Source: Acidobacteriota bacterium
GTDB lineage: Bacteria > Acidobacteriota > Blastocatellia > Pyrinomonadales > Pyrinomonadaceae
Reading direction: 5' to 3'
NCBI GenBank assembly: GCA_019639115.1
Contig: JAHBSM010000005.1
Location: forward strand, 186,001 to 250,000
DNA length: 64,000 bases
Numbering within the stretch: the stretch's first letter is position 1; each line of letters begins with the position of its first letter. Position numbers and translations under genes: made by a program. The notes below the pieces were generated by a model that worked only from the letters and a program-made list of their open reading frames with translations, was not told the DNA's origin and did no database searches. This document shows positions 54,664-63,895 of the stretch, in pieces.

Positions 54664-55509
54664 TTACCAGCTTCCCCCAGCCTGATATCTGCCCAGGCCG
54701 AGAACCTCTTCTGTCGCGGCCTTTGCTCGGCGAGCGACATCCATCGGGTTTTGCTCCCAATACTCGGGCCGAAATATTTCGATACTGGCCATCCGGTCAT
54801 AGCCGATCCGGTCAAATACCTCTTTCATCTCTCGGATTGGAAGTATGCCCATTCCGGGATAAAGACGATGAGCGTCGGTAAGCTCCTCCCGGGGCCGGTC
54901 CTCTGCGTCATTGATGTGAAAGATGAACAACTTTGCCGGATCGAGGGTTTCAAGTGCGGCAAACGATGATCCGCCTGCGTAAAAGTGGAACGTATCTATC
55001 ACGAGCCCAACGTTGGGCCTATCGACGGCGTCCACGATCTTTTTCGCAAGGTCGAGTGTTTGGACACTGCAATCTGTCTGGCCGAGAAACTCGAATGCGA
55101 GCGAGACGCCGTGATGGTGAGCTATATTTGATAGTTCTCGCAGAACATTGACAGATTCTTCGATTATCATCGCTTCGTCTGCATCGGGCGGTAATTTGCC
55201 CGGTACCACTACGATGTAGGGGCAGTTGAGTTCGCCTGCGATCGCACAAAGCCTTTCGCATTCTCCCACGATAGAGGCATGATCCTCGGGAGTCCGAAAC
55301 GTGATGTGCTCGATCGAATTGATCGACCAAGGGTCTAAACTTGCCTCGTCGAGCAGGCGCTTTAGATCGTGTATCGAGTTGTTCTCAAGATACTCGATCA
55401 GCTTGGTCTTCCAAATCTCGATCAGGTCAAAGCCGGCCTCATGCGCAGCTTTTATATCAGTTTCGAGGCTGGCATGCATCGTGGTCGCCCCATTCAAAGC
55501 AATTTTCAT
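54664..55509 (-). CDS. Sugar phosphate isomerase/epimerase (TIM-barrel, AP-endonuclease-2 family)
   Basis: The ATG at 55509, with GGAGAGCC upstream, gives 281 residues. The TIM-barrel xylose-isomerase-like fold shows GFDLIEIWKTKL, FEFLGQTDCSVQT (Glu ligand), LVIDTFHFYAGG (Asp, His ligands), FIFHINDAEDRP and a final Glu in MASIEIFRPEY. Members act on keto-inositol, tagatose, hydroxypyruvate or similar. It is paired with the oxidoreductase that follows. Confidence 0.88.
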   Translation of the reverse strand: MKIALNGATTMHASLETDIKAAHEAGFDLIEIWKTKLIEYLENNSIHDLKRLLDEASLDPWSINSIEHITFRTPEDHASIVGECERLCAIAGELNCPYIVVVPGKLPPDADEAMIIEESVNVLRELSNIAHHHGVSLAFEFLGQTDCSVQTLDLAKKIVDAVDRPNVGLVIDTFHFYAGGSSFAALETLDPAKLFIFHINDAEDRPREELTDAHRLYPGMGILPIREMKEVFDRIGYDRMASIEIFRPEYWEQNPMDVARRAKAATEEVLGLGRYQAGGSW

Positions 55510-55654
55510 TATGGCTCTCCAAAAACTGCAGTTTACCACGAAATAGGTCGACAAGAACCTGTTGCAACCCTCGGGATTGCTCTAGCGTCGAAAAATGGGC
55601 AATAATGGTCTCGTTATCTCCCCCGACCCTTCGTCAATGCAAATCGAAATGATA

Positions 55655-57031
55655 ATGAATAGACTCTGTTCCCTGACGCTAGTCGTTCTAGTTGGGTCAC
55701 AATTGGTTTTTGGCCAAGCTTCCGATGCCGCACTTAAGGACGTGACCGAAAAAGATCGACTAAGCCGCGGCACCGACGGTAAACTTGCCACTCTCTCAGC
55801 CGCCGAGCACGCGGCACGGGGACGTGTTTATCTCGAGAATCGGCACTTCCCAGAATCCAGGGAACATTTTCAAAAGATCCTCGATAATTTCTCGACCGAT
55901 CCCGCAATGTCTTACGCCGTTTTTGGGATGGGACGCTCGCTGATGTGGGAGCGCGAATACGCCAAGGCGATCCCCTGGTTCGAACGAGCATCGCGCGAAT
56001 GGCCTGAGACAAAGGACGGCCGCGAGAGCCTGGCGTTCATGGGAGCCTGCAACGTGCGTCTCGGCAGGAATGCAGAAGCGGCTCGGGTGTATCAAAGGTA
56101 CACGGTGATGTACCCGGCAGGCGAACGCATCGACTCGGCCTACCTGAACACGATCGACAGCCTCCGCGAAGAGAAGCGTTACGATGAAGCAAACGAATGG
56201 GTTGATAAGGCTAGACAGCGATTCGCAGGAATGCCGACTGAAGTCAACGCCCTGCATGCCAGGCTGAGGTTGGAGATAAATCGCGGCAACTGGGCCGGTG
56301 CCGAAGCAGCGGCTGACGCGGCTCTGGCGATCGGTAAATTCGCCGGGTCGATGACGTCGTCCGACGAGATCAACTACTTAAAGGCGTTCGCCGTTGAACG
56401 TGCCGGGCGACGGGAACAGTCGATTTCGATCCTTTCTTCCATTCCGCAGACGGCGAATTCGTACTTCTCGGGACTTGCTGCCGAGCGCCTAGCCGCCCTT
56501 GGCTCGCGAGTACAGCGGACGGCCCAGGTCTCGCCGAAACTGTATGTAGATTTCCCGATACAGTATCGGCTTGAAGTATTGGAATACGCCCGCAAAAAAC
56601 GTATCGACCCCCGCTTCGTAATGGCTATCATGAAGCAAGAGAGTTCATTCCGGGCCGGCGCAAAGTCGCCATCCGCTGCTCGCGGCCTTTTGCAGCTTGT
56701 TTACGATACGGCGATCAAATACTCGAAACGCGCCGGTTACGGCGACCTTCAGCCGGACGATCTCTATAATCCTCATATCAATATCGCCATAGGCTGTGAA
56801 TACATCGCGGACCTAAAAGGCCAGTTCAGCGGACTTTACGAAGCTATCGCGGCAAGCTACAACGGCGGCGAAGACAATGCGGCACGATGGCTTTCCCGTT
56901 CACGGCCGAAAGAACCTGCGATATTTGTCTCAGAGGTAGGATTTGCGGAGACTAAGGCCTACGTGGCCAAGGTGATGAACAACTATCGCGTTTACCGAGA
57001 TCTCTATGACGAGAGCCTGGTAAAGCGTTAG
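55655..57031 (+). CDS. Soluble lytic murein transglycosylase-like protein (Slt type), exported
   Basis: The ATG at 55655 gives 458 residues with a signal peptide (1-21, ending LVFGQ). A superhelical TPR-like region (about 40-300) precedes the SLT domain: AIMKQESSFRAGAKSPSAARGLLQL with the catalytic Glu, YNPHINIAIGCEYIADLKGQ, and ASYNGGEDNAARWL. It cleaves peptidoglycan glycan strands to 1,6-anhydromuropeptides. The longer open frame upstream (to 55595) lacks support because it precedes the signal peptide. Confidence 0.9.
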   Translation: MNRLCSLTLVVLVGSQLVFGQASDAALKDVTEKDRLSRGTDGKLATLSAAEHAARGRVYLENRHFPESREHFQKILDNFSTDPAMSYAVFGMGRSLMWEREYAKAIPWFERASREWPETKDGRESLAFMGACNVRLGRNAEAARVYQRYTVMYPAGERIDSAYLNTIDSLREEKRYDEANEWVDKARQRFAGMPTEVNALHARLRLEINRGNWAGAEAAADAALAIGKFAGSMTSSDEINYLKAFAVERAGRREQSISILSSIPQTANSYFSGLAAERLAALGSRVQRTAQVSPKLYVDFPIQYRLEVLEYARKKRIDPRFVMAIMKQESSFRAGAKSPSAARGLLQLVYDTAIKYSKRAGYGDLQPDDLYNPHINIAIGCEYIADLKGQFSGLYEAIAASYNGGEDNAARWLSRSRPKEPAIFVSEVGFAETKAYVAKVMNNYRVYRDLYDESLVKR

Positions 57032-57065
57032 GTGGCCGACCGGTTGAATCCAAATCCTGGAAAGA

Positions 57066-58295
57066 CTACGCGGCGGCGTCCTTGCTTTCACATTCAACGT
57101 TGAATCCTGCGGCGCGTAGCCTGGATTCAACTTCGAGGCTATGTTCGCGGTCACGGACCTCAAGCAGAATCTCAATTCCGACGTGGCCCAGCGGTGTAAG
57201 CCACATTGCTCGACGGTGAAATACCTCGATAACATTCGCTCCGCAAGCGGCCACAGTGTCCAGCATACTTGCCAGATTTCCGGGCCGGTCAGGCACCAGA
57301 ACGCTCAGCATTACATACCGTCCCTGCGTTACCAGCACCTGTTCGAGAACGCGAGCAAGCAGGTTCGCGTCAATGTTGCCTCCGCATAGTACGGCCGCAA
57401 CAGTATCGTTTGGCCTCAGGTCGATCTTCCCTGCCAACAATGCCGCGACACCGGCAGCACCTGCGCCCTCGACGACGAGCTTCGCATTTTGCACGCAATG
57501 AAATATGCCCTTTGCGATCTCGTCCTCACTTACAAGTACGATCTCGTCCACAAGTTCGCGGATTATCGGCAGCGTGAGTTCGCCCGGCCGTTTTACCGCG
57601 ATCCCGTCCGCTATGGTCGGAGCAGCGATCGCTTCCAGAGGTTCGCCGGCAGCGAGTGACGGCTTTACCGAGTTCACCGCTTCGGTCTGGACTCCGATCA
57701 CCCTTACGTTAGGCATCAGTGCCTTTGCGGCAATTGCGGTGCCGGCGATCACTCCGCCTCCACCAATTGGAACAACGATAACGGTCGCGTTCGGCAGGTC
57801 CTCAGAGATCTCGATACCGATCGACCCTTGACCCGCGATTATGGCTTCGTCGTCAAAAGCATGCACATAGGTAAGCTCCCGCTCGGCGCACAGCTCTTTT
57901 GAGTAAGCAACAGCCTCGTCAAAGCTCCGTCCATAAAGGACGACATTGCCGCCGAGCCGTCTCGTCGCGTTGATCTTGGTCAAAGGAGCGAACTCCGGAA
58001 GGACGATCGTGGAAGCGGCTCCGACCATTGTCGCCGCCTGTGCTACACCTTGGGCATGATTCCCCGCTGAAGCTGCGATCACACCGCGTTCCTTGTCCGA
58101 GTCCGATAGCCGCGAGATCTTGTTGTACGCGCCTCGTATCTTGAATGAGCCGCTCTTCTGCAAGTTCTCAGCCTTCAAATGGATCGACGCACCTAACGAA
58201 GCACTCAGTTGTGCGTCAGCAACTATCGGCGTCCGGTTGACCACACCTTTGATATGTTCCCGGGCCTCGCGAATGGCCTCGATTGTTACGCTCAT
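57066..58295 (-). CDS. ilvA: Threonine ammonia-lyase with C-terminal ACT domain
   Basis: This 409-residue PLP enzyme has the Lys in SGSFKIRGAYNK, the Gly-rich phosphate loop PIGGGGVIAG, and SAGNHAQGVAQAA. A single ACT domain (about 325-405, LSVLVPDRPGNLASMLDTVAACGANVI) makes it the short form with one ACT unit, typical of allosteric control by amino acids. It deaminates threonine to 2-oxobutyrate for isoleucine synthesis or catabolism. It is convergent with the Slt gene and lies in a threonine-rich neighbourhood. Confidence 0.93.
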   Translation of the reverse strand: MSVTIEAIREAREHIKGVVNRTPIVADAQLSASLGASIHLKAENLQKSGSFKIRGAYNKISRLSDSDKERGVIAASAGNHAQGVAQAATMVGAASTIVLPEFAPLTKINATRRLGGNVVLYGRSFDEAVAYSKELCAERELTYVHAFDDEAIIAGQGSIGIEISEDLPNATVIVVPIGGGGVIAGTAIAAKALMPNVRVIGVQTEAVNSVKPSLAAGEPLEAIAAPTIADGIAVKRPGELTLPIIRELVDEIVLVSEDEIAKGIFHCVQNAKLVVEGAGAAGVAALLAGKIDLRPNDTVAAVLCGGNIDANLLARVLEQVLVTQGRYVMLSVLVPDRPGNLASMLDTVAACGANVIEVFHRRAMWLTPLGHVGIEILLEVRDREHSLEVESRLRAAGFNVECESKDAAA

Positions 58296-58370
58296 AGATC
58301 TGCGAAATTATAGCAAAGGCATTGTGAATAGTTTATAGTTGGAGAAGATATAAATTTCTTGGAGGTTGAG

Positions 58371-59384
58371 ATGGAGATCTTCGGTTTAGGTGCGATCTTT
58401 CTATTGTTCATCGGTATTGCCCTGCTGACGGTGGCTTGGAAGACGATCAAGATCGTCCCCCAATCGAGCGTTTTACTTATCGAGAGGCTTGGACGATTCA
58501 ATCGTGTTGCGTCTAGCGGCCTCAATATCATCGTCCCGTTCTTTGAAGCTCCACGATCCGTCTTCTGGACGAATACACGGCCCGGGCTCACATTCATCGA
58601 CCTTCGCGAACAGTATATAGACCTGCCTCCGCAGCCTGTGATCACACGCGACAACGTCACGATCAACGTGGACAGCGTCGTGTACTGGCAGATAACCGAC
58701 CCGACAAAAGCGGTCTACGAAGTTGCAGACCTCGTCGGCGGCATCGTTCAGTTGACTATTACGGGTATGCGGTCGGTAATGGGCGAGATGGACCTCGATC
58801 ATACGCTTTCGTCCCGCGAACAGATCAACTCCAAACTGCGTTTGATACTCGACGACGCAACGGATAAGTGGGGCGTGAAGGTCACTCGCGTTGACGTCAA
58901 GAACATCAACCCGCCCGAGGACGTTAGGATAACGATGGAGAAGCAGATGACCGCCGAGCGCAACCGTCGAGCTCTCATCCTACAAGCGGAAGGCGACAAA
59001 CAAGCAGCTATCACACGGGCCGAAGGAGAAAAGACGGCTGCGGTCACGCGAGCCGAAGGCGAAAAAGAATCGGCGATACTTGCCGCAGAGGGCGCCGCTC
59101 AAGCTCGTCTGACCGCGGCTAACGCCGAAGCCCAGGCGATCTCGCAGATAGCAGGAGCGATCGGTGACCGGGGCCAGACCGCCCAATATCTGATCACATC
59201 CCGCTACGTAGATTCGATGCGAGACATGGCCCGTACGCAGAATTCGAAGGTCATTTTCATGCCAACAGAGACCAGCGGTGTTCTCGCGAGCGTCGGTGCG
59301 TTCAAGGAGATCTTTGCCGAGACCGGTGAGAACAGATCCGAATTGCCCAGTCCGCCGAATACACCTAGAGAATTAAAGAGGTAG
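58371..59384 (+). CDS. SPFH/band-7 (stomatin/QmcA-like) membrane protein
   Basis: ATG 58371 with GGAGG five bases upstream gives 337 residues. It has one N-terminal helix, then a band-7 domain (about 30-200; PQSSVLLIERLGRFNRVASSG) and a charged helical region of Ala/Glu/Lys repeats (about 205-265, TRAEGEKT). A C-terminal tail follows. These proteins form membrane-anchored cages and often regulate FtsH or other proteases. It is followed by glutathione peroxidase three bases later, so one operon. Confidence 0.92.
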   Translation: MEIFGLGAIFLLFIGIALLTVAWKTIKIVPQSSVLLIERLGRFNRVASSGLNIIVPFFEAPRSVFWTNTRPGLTFIDLREQYIDLPPQPVITRDNVTINVDSVVYWQITDPTKAVYEVADLVGGIVQLTITGMRSVMGEMDLDHTLSSREQINSKLRLILDDATDKWGVKVTRVDVKNINPPEDVRITMEKQMTAERNRRALILQAEGDKQAAITRAEGEKTAAVTRAEGEKESAILAAEGAAQARLTAANAEAQAISQIAGAIGDRGQTAQYLITSRYVDSMRDMARTQNSKVIFMPTETSGVLASVGAFKEIFAETGENRSELPSPPNTPRELKR

Positions 59385-59387
59385 ATC

Positions 59388-60023
59388 ATGTTAAAAGCTG
59401 TAGCGTTAATTGTTGTAATAGCCGCCGGTGTGGCTTTGGGAGCAGCGTACAAGTACCGTTTGATACTTGATCCCTCGCCCTCGGAACCGGTACTCGAAAC
59501 GTCCGTTTATGATTTTACGTTGCGCGACATCGATGGCGTTCCGGTGAGCCTTAGCAAGTTCAAAGGAAGCGTCCTGATGATCGTAAATACGGCCAGCAAA
59601 TGCGGCTACACGCCACAATACGAAGGCTTACAAGCGATCTACGAAAAGTATCGCGATTCGGGATTCGTCGTATTGGGATTTCCGGCCAATAATTTCATGG
59701 GACAAGAGCCGGGAACGGAAGCGGAGATCAAGGAATTTTGTACGACCCGCTATAAGGTGACATTTCCTATGTTCGCTAAGATCTCGGTCAAAGGCGAGGA
59801 TCAGCATCCGCTCTACAACTTTTTGACAAATCCAAAGACCGATCCTCAATTCGCCGGCGAGATCACGTGGAATTTCAATAAATTCCTAATTGACCGCCAA
59901 GGCCGCGTAATTGCACGATTCTCGACAAAGGAAAAGCCGGATAGTGAGGCGATCACTGAAGCCATTGAGCGTGCATTAGGTGGGCTAAAACCACCCGGCC
60001 CGGCAAGACCCGACGCCCAATGA
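59388..60023 (+). CDS. Glutathione peroxidase-family protein, membrane-anchored or exported
   Basis: This 211-residue protein has an N-terminal hydrophobic segment (about 1-22), unusual in the classic cytosolic enzyme, then the GPx fold. The peroxidatic Cys72 is in NTASKCGYTPQYEGLQ, the Gln in GQEPG follows NNFM, and the Trp is in TWNFNKF. It is a Cys-type (not selenocysteine) enzyme, so thioredoxin-linked reduction is likely. The N-anchor would place it in the periplasm. Confidence 0.88.
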   Translation: MLKAVALIVVIAAGVALGAAYKYRLILDPSPSEPVLETSVYDFTLRDIDGVPVSLSKFKGSVLMIVNTASKCGYTPQYEGLQAIYEKYRDSGFVVLGFPANNFMGQEPGTEAEIKEFCTTRYKVTFPMFAKISVKGEDQHPLYNFLTNPKTDPQFAGEITWNFNKFLIDRQGRVIARFSTKEKPDSEAITEAIERALGGLKPPGPARPDAQ

Positions 60024-60069
60024 CACGATAGATCGCTGAACGGCGATCAGGCTCGCAGTCAATTCTCAG

Positions 60070-60110
60070 CACCTCGCCGTCGGTTCCCGGAGCCCGTGCG
60101 AGGTGTTTTT
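60070..60110 (+). terminator. Intrinsic terminator after the SPFH-GPx operon
   Basis: CACCTCGC (60070-60077) pairs perfectly with GCGAGGTG (60098-60105) and is followed by TTTTTG. It separates the glutathione peroxidase gene from mltG. Confidence 0.85.
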
Positions 60111-60236
60111 GTTTCAATTCTGGCGGTGCCTTTTCCGGCCCGACCGTCGCAGGTCTGCACTCCTGACGAGGGAAAGATACGCAAATTCCGTTGCCATTTT
60201 TGAATCCAAATTTCCTGATTGCTACACTTGGACAAA

Positions 60237-61310
60237 ATGAGATCGTTACTCACGCTGGGTACAGCATTGATCCTTCTTACAGCCGCAGCGGCTGCGGGAA
60301 TTTCCTATTGGGTATATTCTTCTGTCACGACTCCCGTCGGACACGATAGGAATTCGACATATATTAAGATCGACCGCGGTTCCACTCCGTCTCAGATCGT
60401 CGGAAAACTCGCCTCGGAAGGCATCATCAGTAGTCCAACTGCAGTTGACCTATACCTTCGTTTCGCGGGCGATCCGTCGAAATTACAAGCCGGCGAGTAT
60501 CAGTTCCCTTCGCCGATCACAGCGATACAGGTCCTCAAGCAACTAGAGAAGGGCGAAGAAAGAACAATAAAGATAACCATACCCGAGGGATTCACTCGCT
60601 TTGACATCGCAAAGCGAATTTCCGAGAAGCTTCTGCCCGAGTATACGTCGGACGAAAAGGCGATACTCGCCCTGATGGATGACACATCGATGATCCATGA
60701 CATTGCTCCGGAGGCAAAGGACCTCGAAGGATATATGTATCCAAGTACCTACAGCATCCCGAGAGACGCCAAAGCGGCCGACGTCATAAAGCTGCTCGTG
60801 GACCAATTTAGGAAGTTTTGGAAACCCGAATGGACGGACAAGGCGAGATCGCTTGGCCGGACCCCACATCAGATCGTGACGATCGCTTCTTTGATAGAGA
60901 CAGAGACCGCCGTCGAGAATGAGCGGCCGATCGTTGCTGGTATCATAAACAACAGACTCTCACGCAATATACCGCTTGGCATCGACCAGACCAATGTTTA
61001 CATTGCCAAGATGCTTGGAAAATGGGACGGTACGATCCACAAAAGCGACCTCGAGGTAGATTCGCCCTATAATACGCGGACAAAGATCGGTTTACCGCCC
61101 GGGCCGATCTCGTCCGTAACAGAAAGTTCAATACGCGCGGCCCTCGAACCCCAATCGAATAACTACATCTTTTACGTTAGGAATGTCGATCTAAATGACG
61201 GCTCTCATTGGTTTTACGCGACCGCAAGCGAATTTGAAAAAGGCAAGGCACGATATCAACAATGGTTAGAATCAGAACGCAAAGCTAAACGCTCGACCGG
61301 AGACCAATGA
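60237..61310 (+). CDS. mltG: Endolytic murein transglycosylase MltG (YceG family)
   Basis: ATG 60237 gives 357 residues: one N-terminal anchor (about 4-25), a LysM-like region and the YceG domain. Its catalytic Glu is in IASLIETETAVENERPIVAGI. PSTYSIPRDAKAADV and LPPGPISSVTESSIRAAL are family signatures. It cleaves nascent glycan strands in the periplasm. It shares the four-base ATGA overlap with the HAD gene downstream. A TTG at 60219 was rejected as start. Confidence 0.95.
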   Translation: MRSLLTLGTALILLTAAAAAGISYWVYSSVTTPVGHDRNSTYIKIDRGSTPSQIVGKLASEGIISSPTAVDLYLRFAGDPSKLQAGEYQFPSPITAIQVLKQLEKGEERTIKITIPEGFTRFDIAKRISEKLLPEYTSDEKAILALMDDTSMIHDIAPEAKDLEGYMYPSTYSIPRDAKAADVIKLLVDQFRKFWKPEWTDKARSLGRTPHQIVTIASLIETETAVENERPIVAGIINNRLSRNIPLGIDQTNVYIAKMLGKWDGTIHKSDLEVDSPYNTRTKIGLPPGPISSVTESSIRAALEPQSNNYIFYVRNVDLNDGSHWFYATASEFEKGKARYQQWLESERKAKRSTGDQ

Positions 61311-62170
61311 TAAAGCTCCTCGCTCTCGATCTTGACGGTACTACGCTTTCGTCTGACGGTTCACTGTCCGACGGGAACCGCCTAGCTATCAGCGCGGCCG
61401 AAGAACGGGGCGTACTCGTCACGATCGCAACGGGTCGCCGCTTCCGCGATGCAAGGCCGGTTGGACTGGAGCTCGAATTGAATGCTCCTCTGGTTACTCA
61501 TAATGGCGGCTTGCTGAAGTTCGCTCGATCAATGGAAACCGTCCACTGTTCTCTGCTTTCTGCCCAGACTAGCCTGGAGATCGTCTCTGCCGGCAAGGCC
61601 CTGGGCGGCGACGCCCTCGTCAGTATCGATCCGGAAGGGGACGGAACTATGTTGTTCGACAGAGTGTCTGACGACAACGTTCCTCTCCGACGTTACTTAC
61701 GATGGGCACAGGGACTCCACGGCGATGCAGCAGGCAGAGAAGGAGTTCGGCAGGTCGAAGATTTGGAAGCTGTCGTAACTTCGGAGAAGGTGGTCCACAT
61801 CTCCTTCTCCGGCACCTGCGGCCCGATGAAGGTTCTGGAATCGGAACTTCGACAGCACTTGAACGAGTCGGTCACCCTGCTTGCCACGATCTATCCCCAT
61901 TTAGATTTCACGCTCTTGGACATTCTGCCGCCCGATGCGTCCAAAGGAAATGCAGTTAAACTGCTCGCCGACGAGAATGGATTGTCGAGGGACGAAGTGA
62001 TGGTGATAGGCGATAACTTCAACGACCTTGAGATGCTCGAATACGCCGGAACACCGGTAGTAATGGGAAACAGTGACCCGAAGTTGCTCGAACGAGCCGA
62101 ATTTTATACAACATTAAGTAATGACGAGGACGGCGTCGCCGCCGCGATCGAACGTTTTATCTTGAACTAG
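61307..62170 (+). CDS. HAD-superfamily phosphatase (Cof type)
   Basis: This 287-residue protein has HAD motif I LALDLDGTTLSSDG, motif II TIATGRRF, the Lys of motif III in DASKGNAVKLL, and motif IV VIGDNFNDLEML. A C2-type cap domain (about 90-190) is typical of Cof sugar-phosphate phosphatases. Substrates are usually sugar phosphates, or nucleotides in some members. It overlaps mltG by four bases. Confidence 0.92.
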   Translation: MIKLLALDLDGTTLSSDGSLSDGNRLAISAAEERGVLVTIATGRRFRDARPVGLELELNAPLVTHNGGLLKFARSMETVHCSLLSAQTSLEIVSAGKALGGDALVSIDPEGDGTMLFDRVSDDNVPLRRYLRWAQGLHGDAAGREGVRQVEDLEAVVTSEKVVHISFSGTCGPMKVLESELRQHLNESVTLLATIYPHLDFTLLDILPPDASKGNAVKLLADENGLSRDEVMVIGDNFNDLEMLEYAGTPVVMGNSDPKLLERAEFYTTLSNDEDGVAAAIERFILN

Positions 62171-62182
62171 GAGAATGATTTA

Positions 62183-62674
62183 GTGGCAAATAACATAGCG
62201 GTCATCGAGACCAACAGAGGCACTATACGCTTCGAACTGCTCGAAGAGGATGCTCCCAAGACCACAGAGAATTTCAAGATTCTCGCAGGTAAGAACTATT
62301 ACGACAACGTGATCTTTCATCGCGTGATCCCTAATTTTATGATCCAGGGAGGAGATCCGCTCGGCGAAGGATATGGAGGCGAATCGGCCTGGGGCGGCAA
62401 ATTCGATGATGAGATCGATCCCGCGTCGATGCTCTACGTCGGGATGTATGAGAAAGGAACCGTTGCAATGGCAAATTCGGGCCCGAACACGAACGGCTCG
62501 CAGTTCTTTATCATGCACGTCGATTATCCGCTGCCGCCGAGTTATACCAAGTTTGGACGCGTTATCGACGGACAGGACATAGTTCACGCGATAGCAACTG
62601 TCGATCGCGACCATCGGGACAAGCCGCTCGAACCGGTAGTGATGAACCGGGTTTATATCGAGAGCGCTGATTGA
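62183..62674 (+). CDS. Cyclophilin-type peptidyl-prolyl isomerase, cytosolic
   Basis: This 163-residue protein starts at GTG 62183 (GGAGAATG upstream). It has the cyclophilin core FHRVIPNFMIQGGDP (catalytic Arg), AMANSGPNTNGSQFFI and FGRVIDGQDIV. It speeds Xaa-Pro isomerisation in folding. There is no signal peptide, in contrast to the paralogue at 63122. It overlaps dtd by one base (TGATG). Confidence 0.95.
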   Translation: MANNIAVIETNRGTIRFELLEEDAPKTTENFKILAGKNYYDNVIFHRVIPNFMIQGGDPLGEGYGGESAWGGKFDDEIDPASMLYVGMYEKGTVAMANSGPNTNGSQFFIMHVDYPLPPSYTKFGRVIDGQDIVHAIATVDRDHRDKPLEPVVMNRVYIESAD

Positions 62675-63120
62675 TGCGGGTCGTCCTCCAGCGCGTTTCG
62701 TCAGCCTCGGTCACGGTAGAGGAGACGATAACCGGCTCGATAGGTCAGGGATATCTCGTCCTTCTCGGCGTGGCTCACGGAGATGATAGGACCACCGCGG
62801 ATCTGATGCTTGATAAGGTCCTCGGACTTCGTTTATTTTCGGACGATGCGGGCAAAATGAATCTCTCTATTTCCGAGGTAGGAGGTTCCCTGCTCGTTGT
62901 TTCCCAGTTCACATTATTGGCGGATACGCGGCGCGGCAGGCGTCCATCTTTCATTAACGCGGCGAAACCGGACGAGGCCGACACGCTCTATCAGTATTTT
63001 GTTGCTGAGGCCGGGGCTCGCGGGGTTCCTGTCCAGACTGGCAGGTTTGGAGCAATGATGCAGGTAGCATTGGTGAATGACGGACCTGTCACGATCATTA
63101 TTGATTCGGAGATGTCTTGA
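62674..63120 (+). CDS. dtd: D-aminoacyl-tRNA deacylase
   Basis: This 148-residue protein has the DTD signatures MRVVLQRVSSASVTV, SQFTLLADTRRGRRPSF, and a GxPVxTGxFGAMMQVALVNDGPVT block in the C-terminus. It removes D-amino acids from tRNA and is chirality-checking by backbone contacts. ATG 62674 is chosen over the upstream in-frame TTG at 62671. Confidence 0.96.
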   Translation: MRVVLQRVSSASVTVEETITGSIGQGYLVLLGVAHGDDRTTADLMLDKVLGLRLFSDDAGKMNLSISEVGGSLLVVSQFTLLADTRRGRRPSFINAAKPDEADTLYQYFVAEAGARGVPVQTGRFGAMMQVALVNDGPVTIIIDSEMS

Positions 63121-63121
63121 G

Positions 63122-63748
63122 ATGAGGAATTTACTACTAATTTTGACTTTGATCATCGCGGCGATCGGGGCCGTTTCGTGCGAGTCGCCGAGATCCGGGA
63201 ATGCAGCGAAAAATACACCGGAGATAAAAAAGGGAGTTACGCCTATCGCCGATCCCGAGATCGCGGTGATCGAGATGGAGAACTCTGCAGCTTATGGCAC
63301 GATCAAGATAGAACTGTATTCGAACATCGCCCCCAAAATGGTCGAACGCTTCAAAGAACTAGCCCTCGAAGGGGTCTATGACGGCACGACATTCCACCGT
63401 ATCAATGGATCGGTCATACAGGGCGGCGATCCTCTCTCGAAAGATAATGATCCCGCCAATGACGGTACCGGCAAGTCCAACAAACCCAACGTCCCGGCTG
63501 AGTTTTCTGATATCCCTTATGACACGGGCATAGTAGGTGCCGCACGCGGCCAGGACAATAACTCGGCCAACTCTCAGTTCTTTGTCACACTTAAGCGGGA
63601 ACAGGGATTTGACAACAGATACACGATATTTGGTAAGGTCATTGAGGGCATGAACAACGTTAGGACCATAGCCGGCGTCCAGCCAAAAGAAGGCGAACGC
63701 CCGGTAGAACCGATCCGGATCCGATCAGTTCGTATCGTGCCGCGGTAA
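63122..63748 (+). CDS. Lipoprotein cyclophilin-type peptidyl-prolyl isomerase
   Basis: ATG 63122 gives 208 residues with a signal and lipobox (AVSC, Cys20), then a linker and a cyclophilin domain (about 60-205). It contains FHRINGSVIQGGDPL (catalytic Arg), ARGQDNNSANSQFFVTL and FGKVIEGMNNV. It probably folds or holds exported proteins at the membrane. It follows dtd after one base, the last gene before a tRNA. Confidence 0.93.
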   Translation: MRNLLLILTLIIAAIGAVSCESPRSGNAAKNTPEIKKGVTPIADPEIAVIEMENSAAYGTIKIELYSNIAPKMVERFKELALEGVYDGTTFHRINGSVIQGGDPLSKDNDPANDGTGKSNKPNVPAEFSDIPYDTGIVGAARGQDNNSANSQFFVTLKREQGFDNRYTIFGKVIEGMNNVRTIAGVQPKEGERPVEPIRIRSVRIVPR

Positions 63749-63753
63749 CAAAT

Positions 63754-63829
63754 GCTCGCGTAGCTCAGTGGATAGAGCGCTTCCCTCCGGAGGAAGAAGT
63801 CGCAGGTTCGACTCCTGCCGCGAGTACCA
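63754..63829 (+). tRNA. tRNA-Arg (anticodon CCG)
   Basis: A 76-base cloverleaf: acceptor GCTCGCG/CGCGAGT (first pair G-U), D-arm AGCTC..GAGC, anticodon stem CTTCC/GGAAG with loop CTCCGGA (anticodon CCG, decoding CGG), and T-arm GCAGG TTCGACT CCTGC. CCA is encoded. It lies five bases after the cyclophilin stop and may be co-transcribed. Confidence 0.95.
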
Positions 63830-63839
63830 TCATCCATAA

Positions 63840-63874
63840 AAAAGGGCGTCGCCTCGTTAGGCTACGCCCTTTTC
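63840..63874. terminator. Bidirectional intrinsic terminator
   Basis: AAGGGCGT/ACGCCCTT and GCCT/AGGC form a long stem with a short loop, with A-tract on the left and TTTT on the right. It terminates the tRNA-Arg unit on the forward strand and the convergent gene on the reverse strand. Confidence 0.85.
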
Positions 63875-63895
63875 TACGTTATAAATTCATCCAGG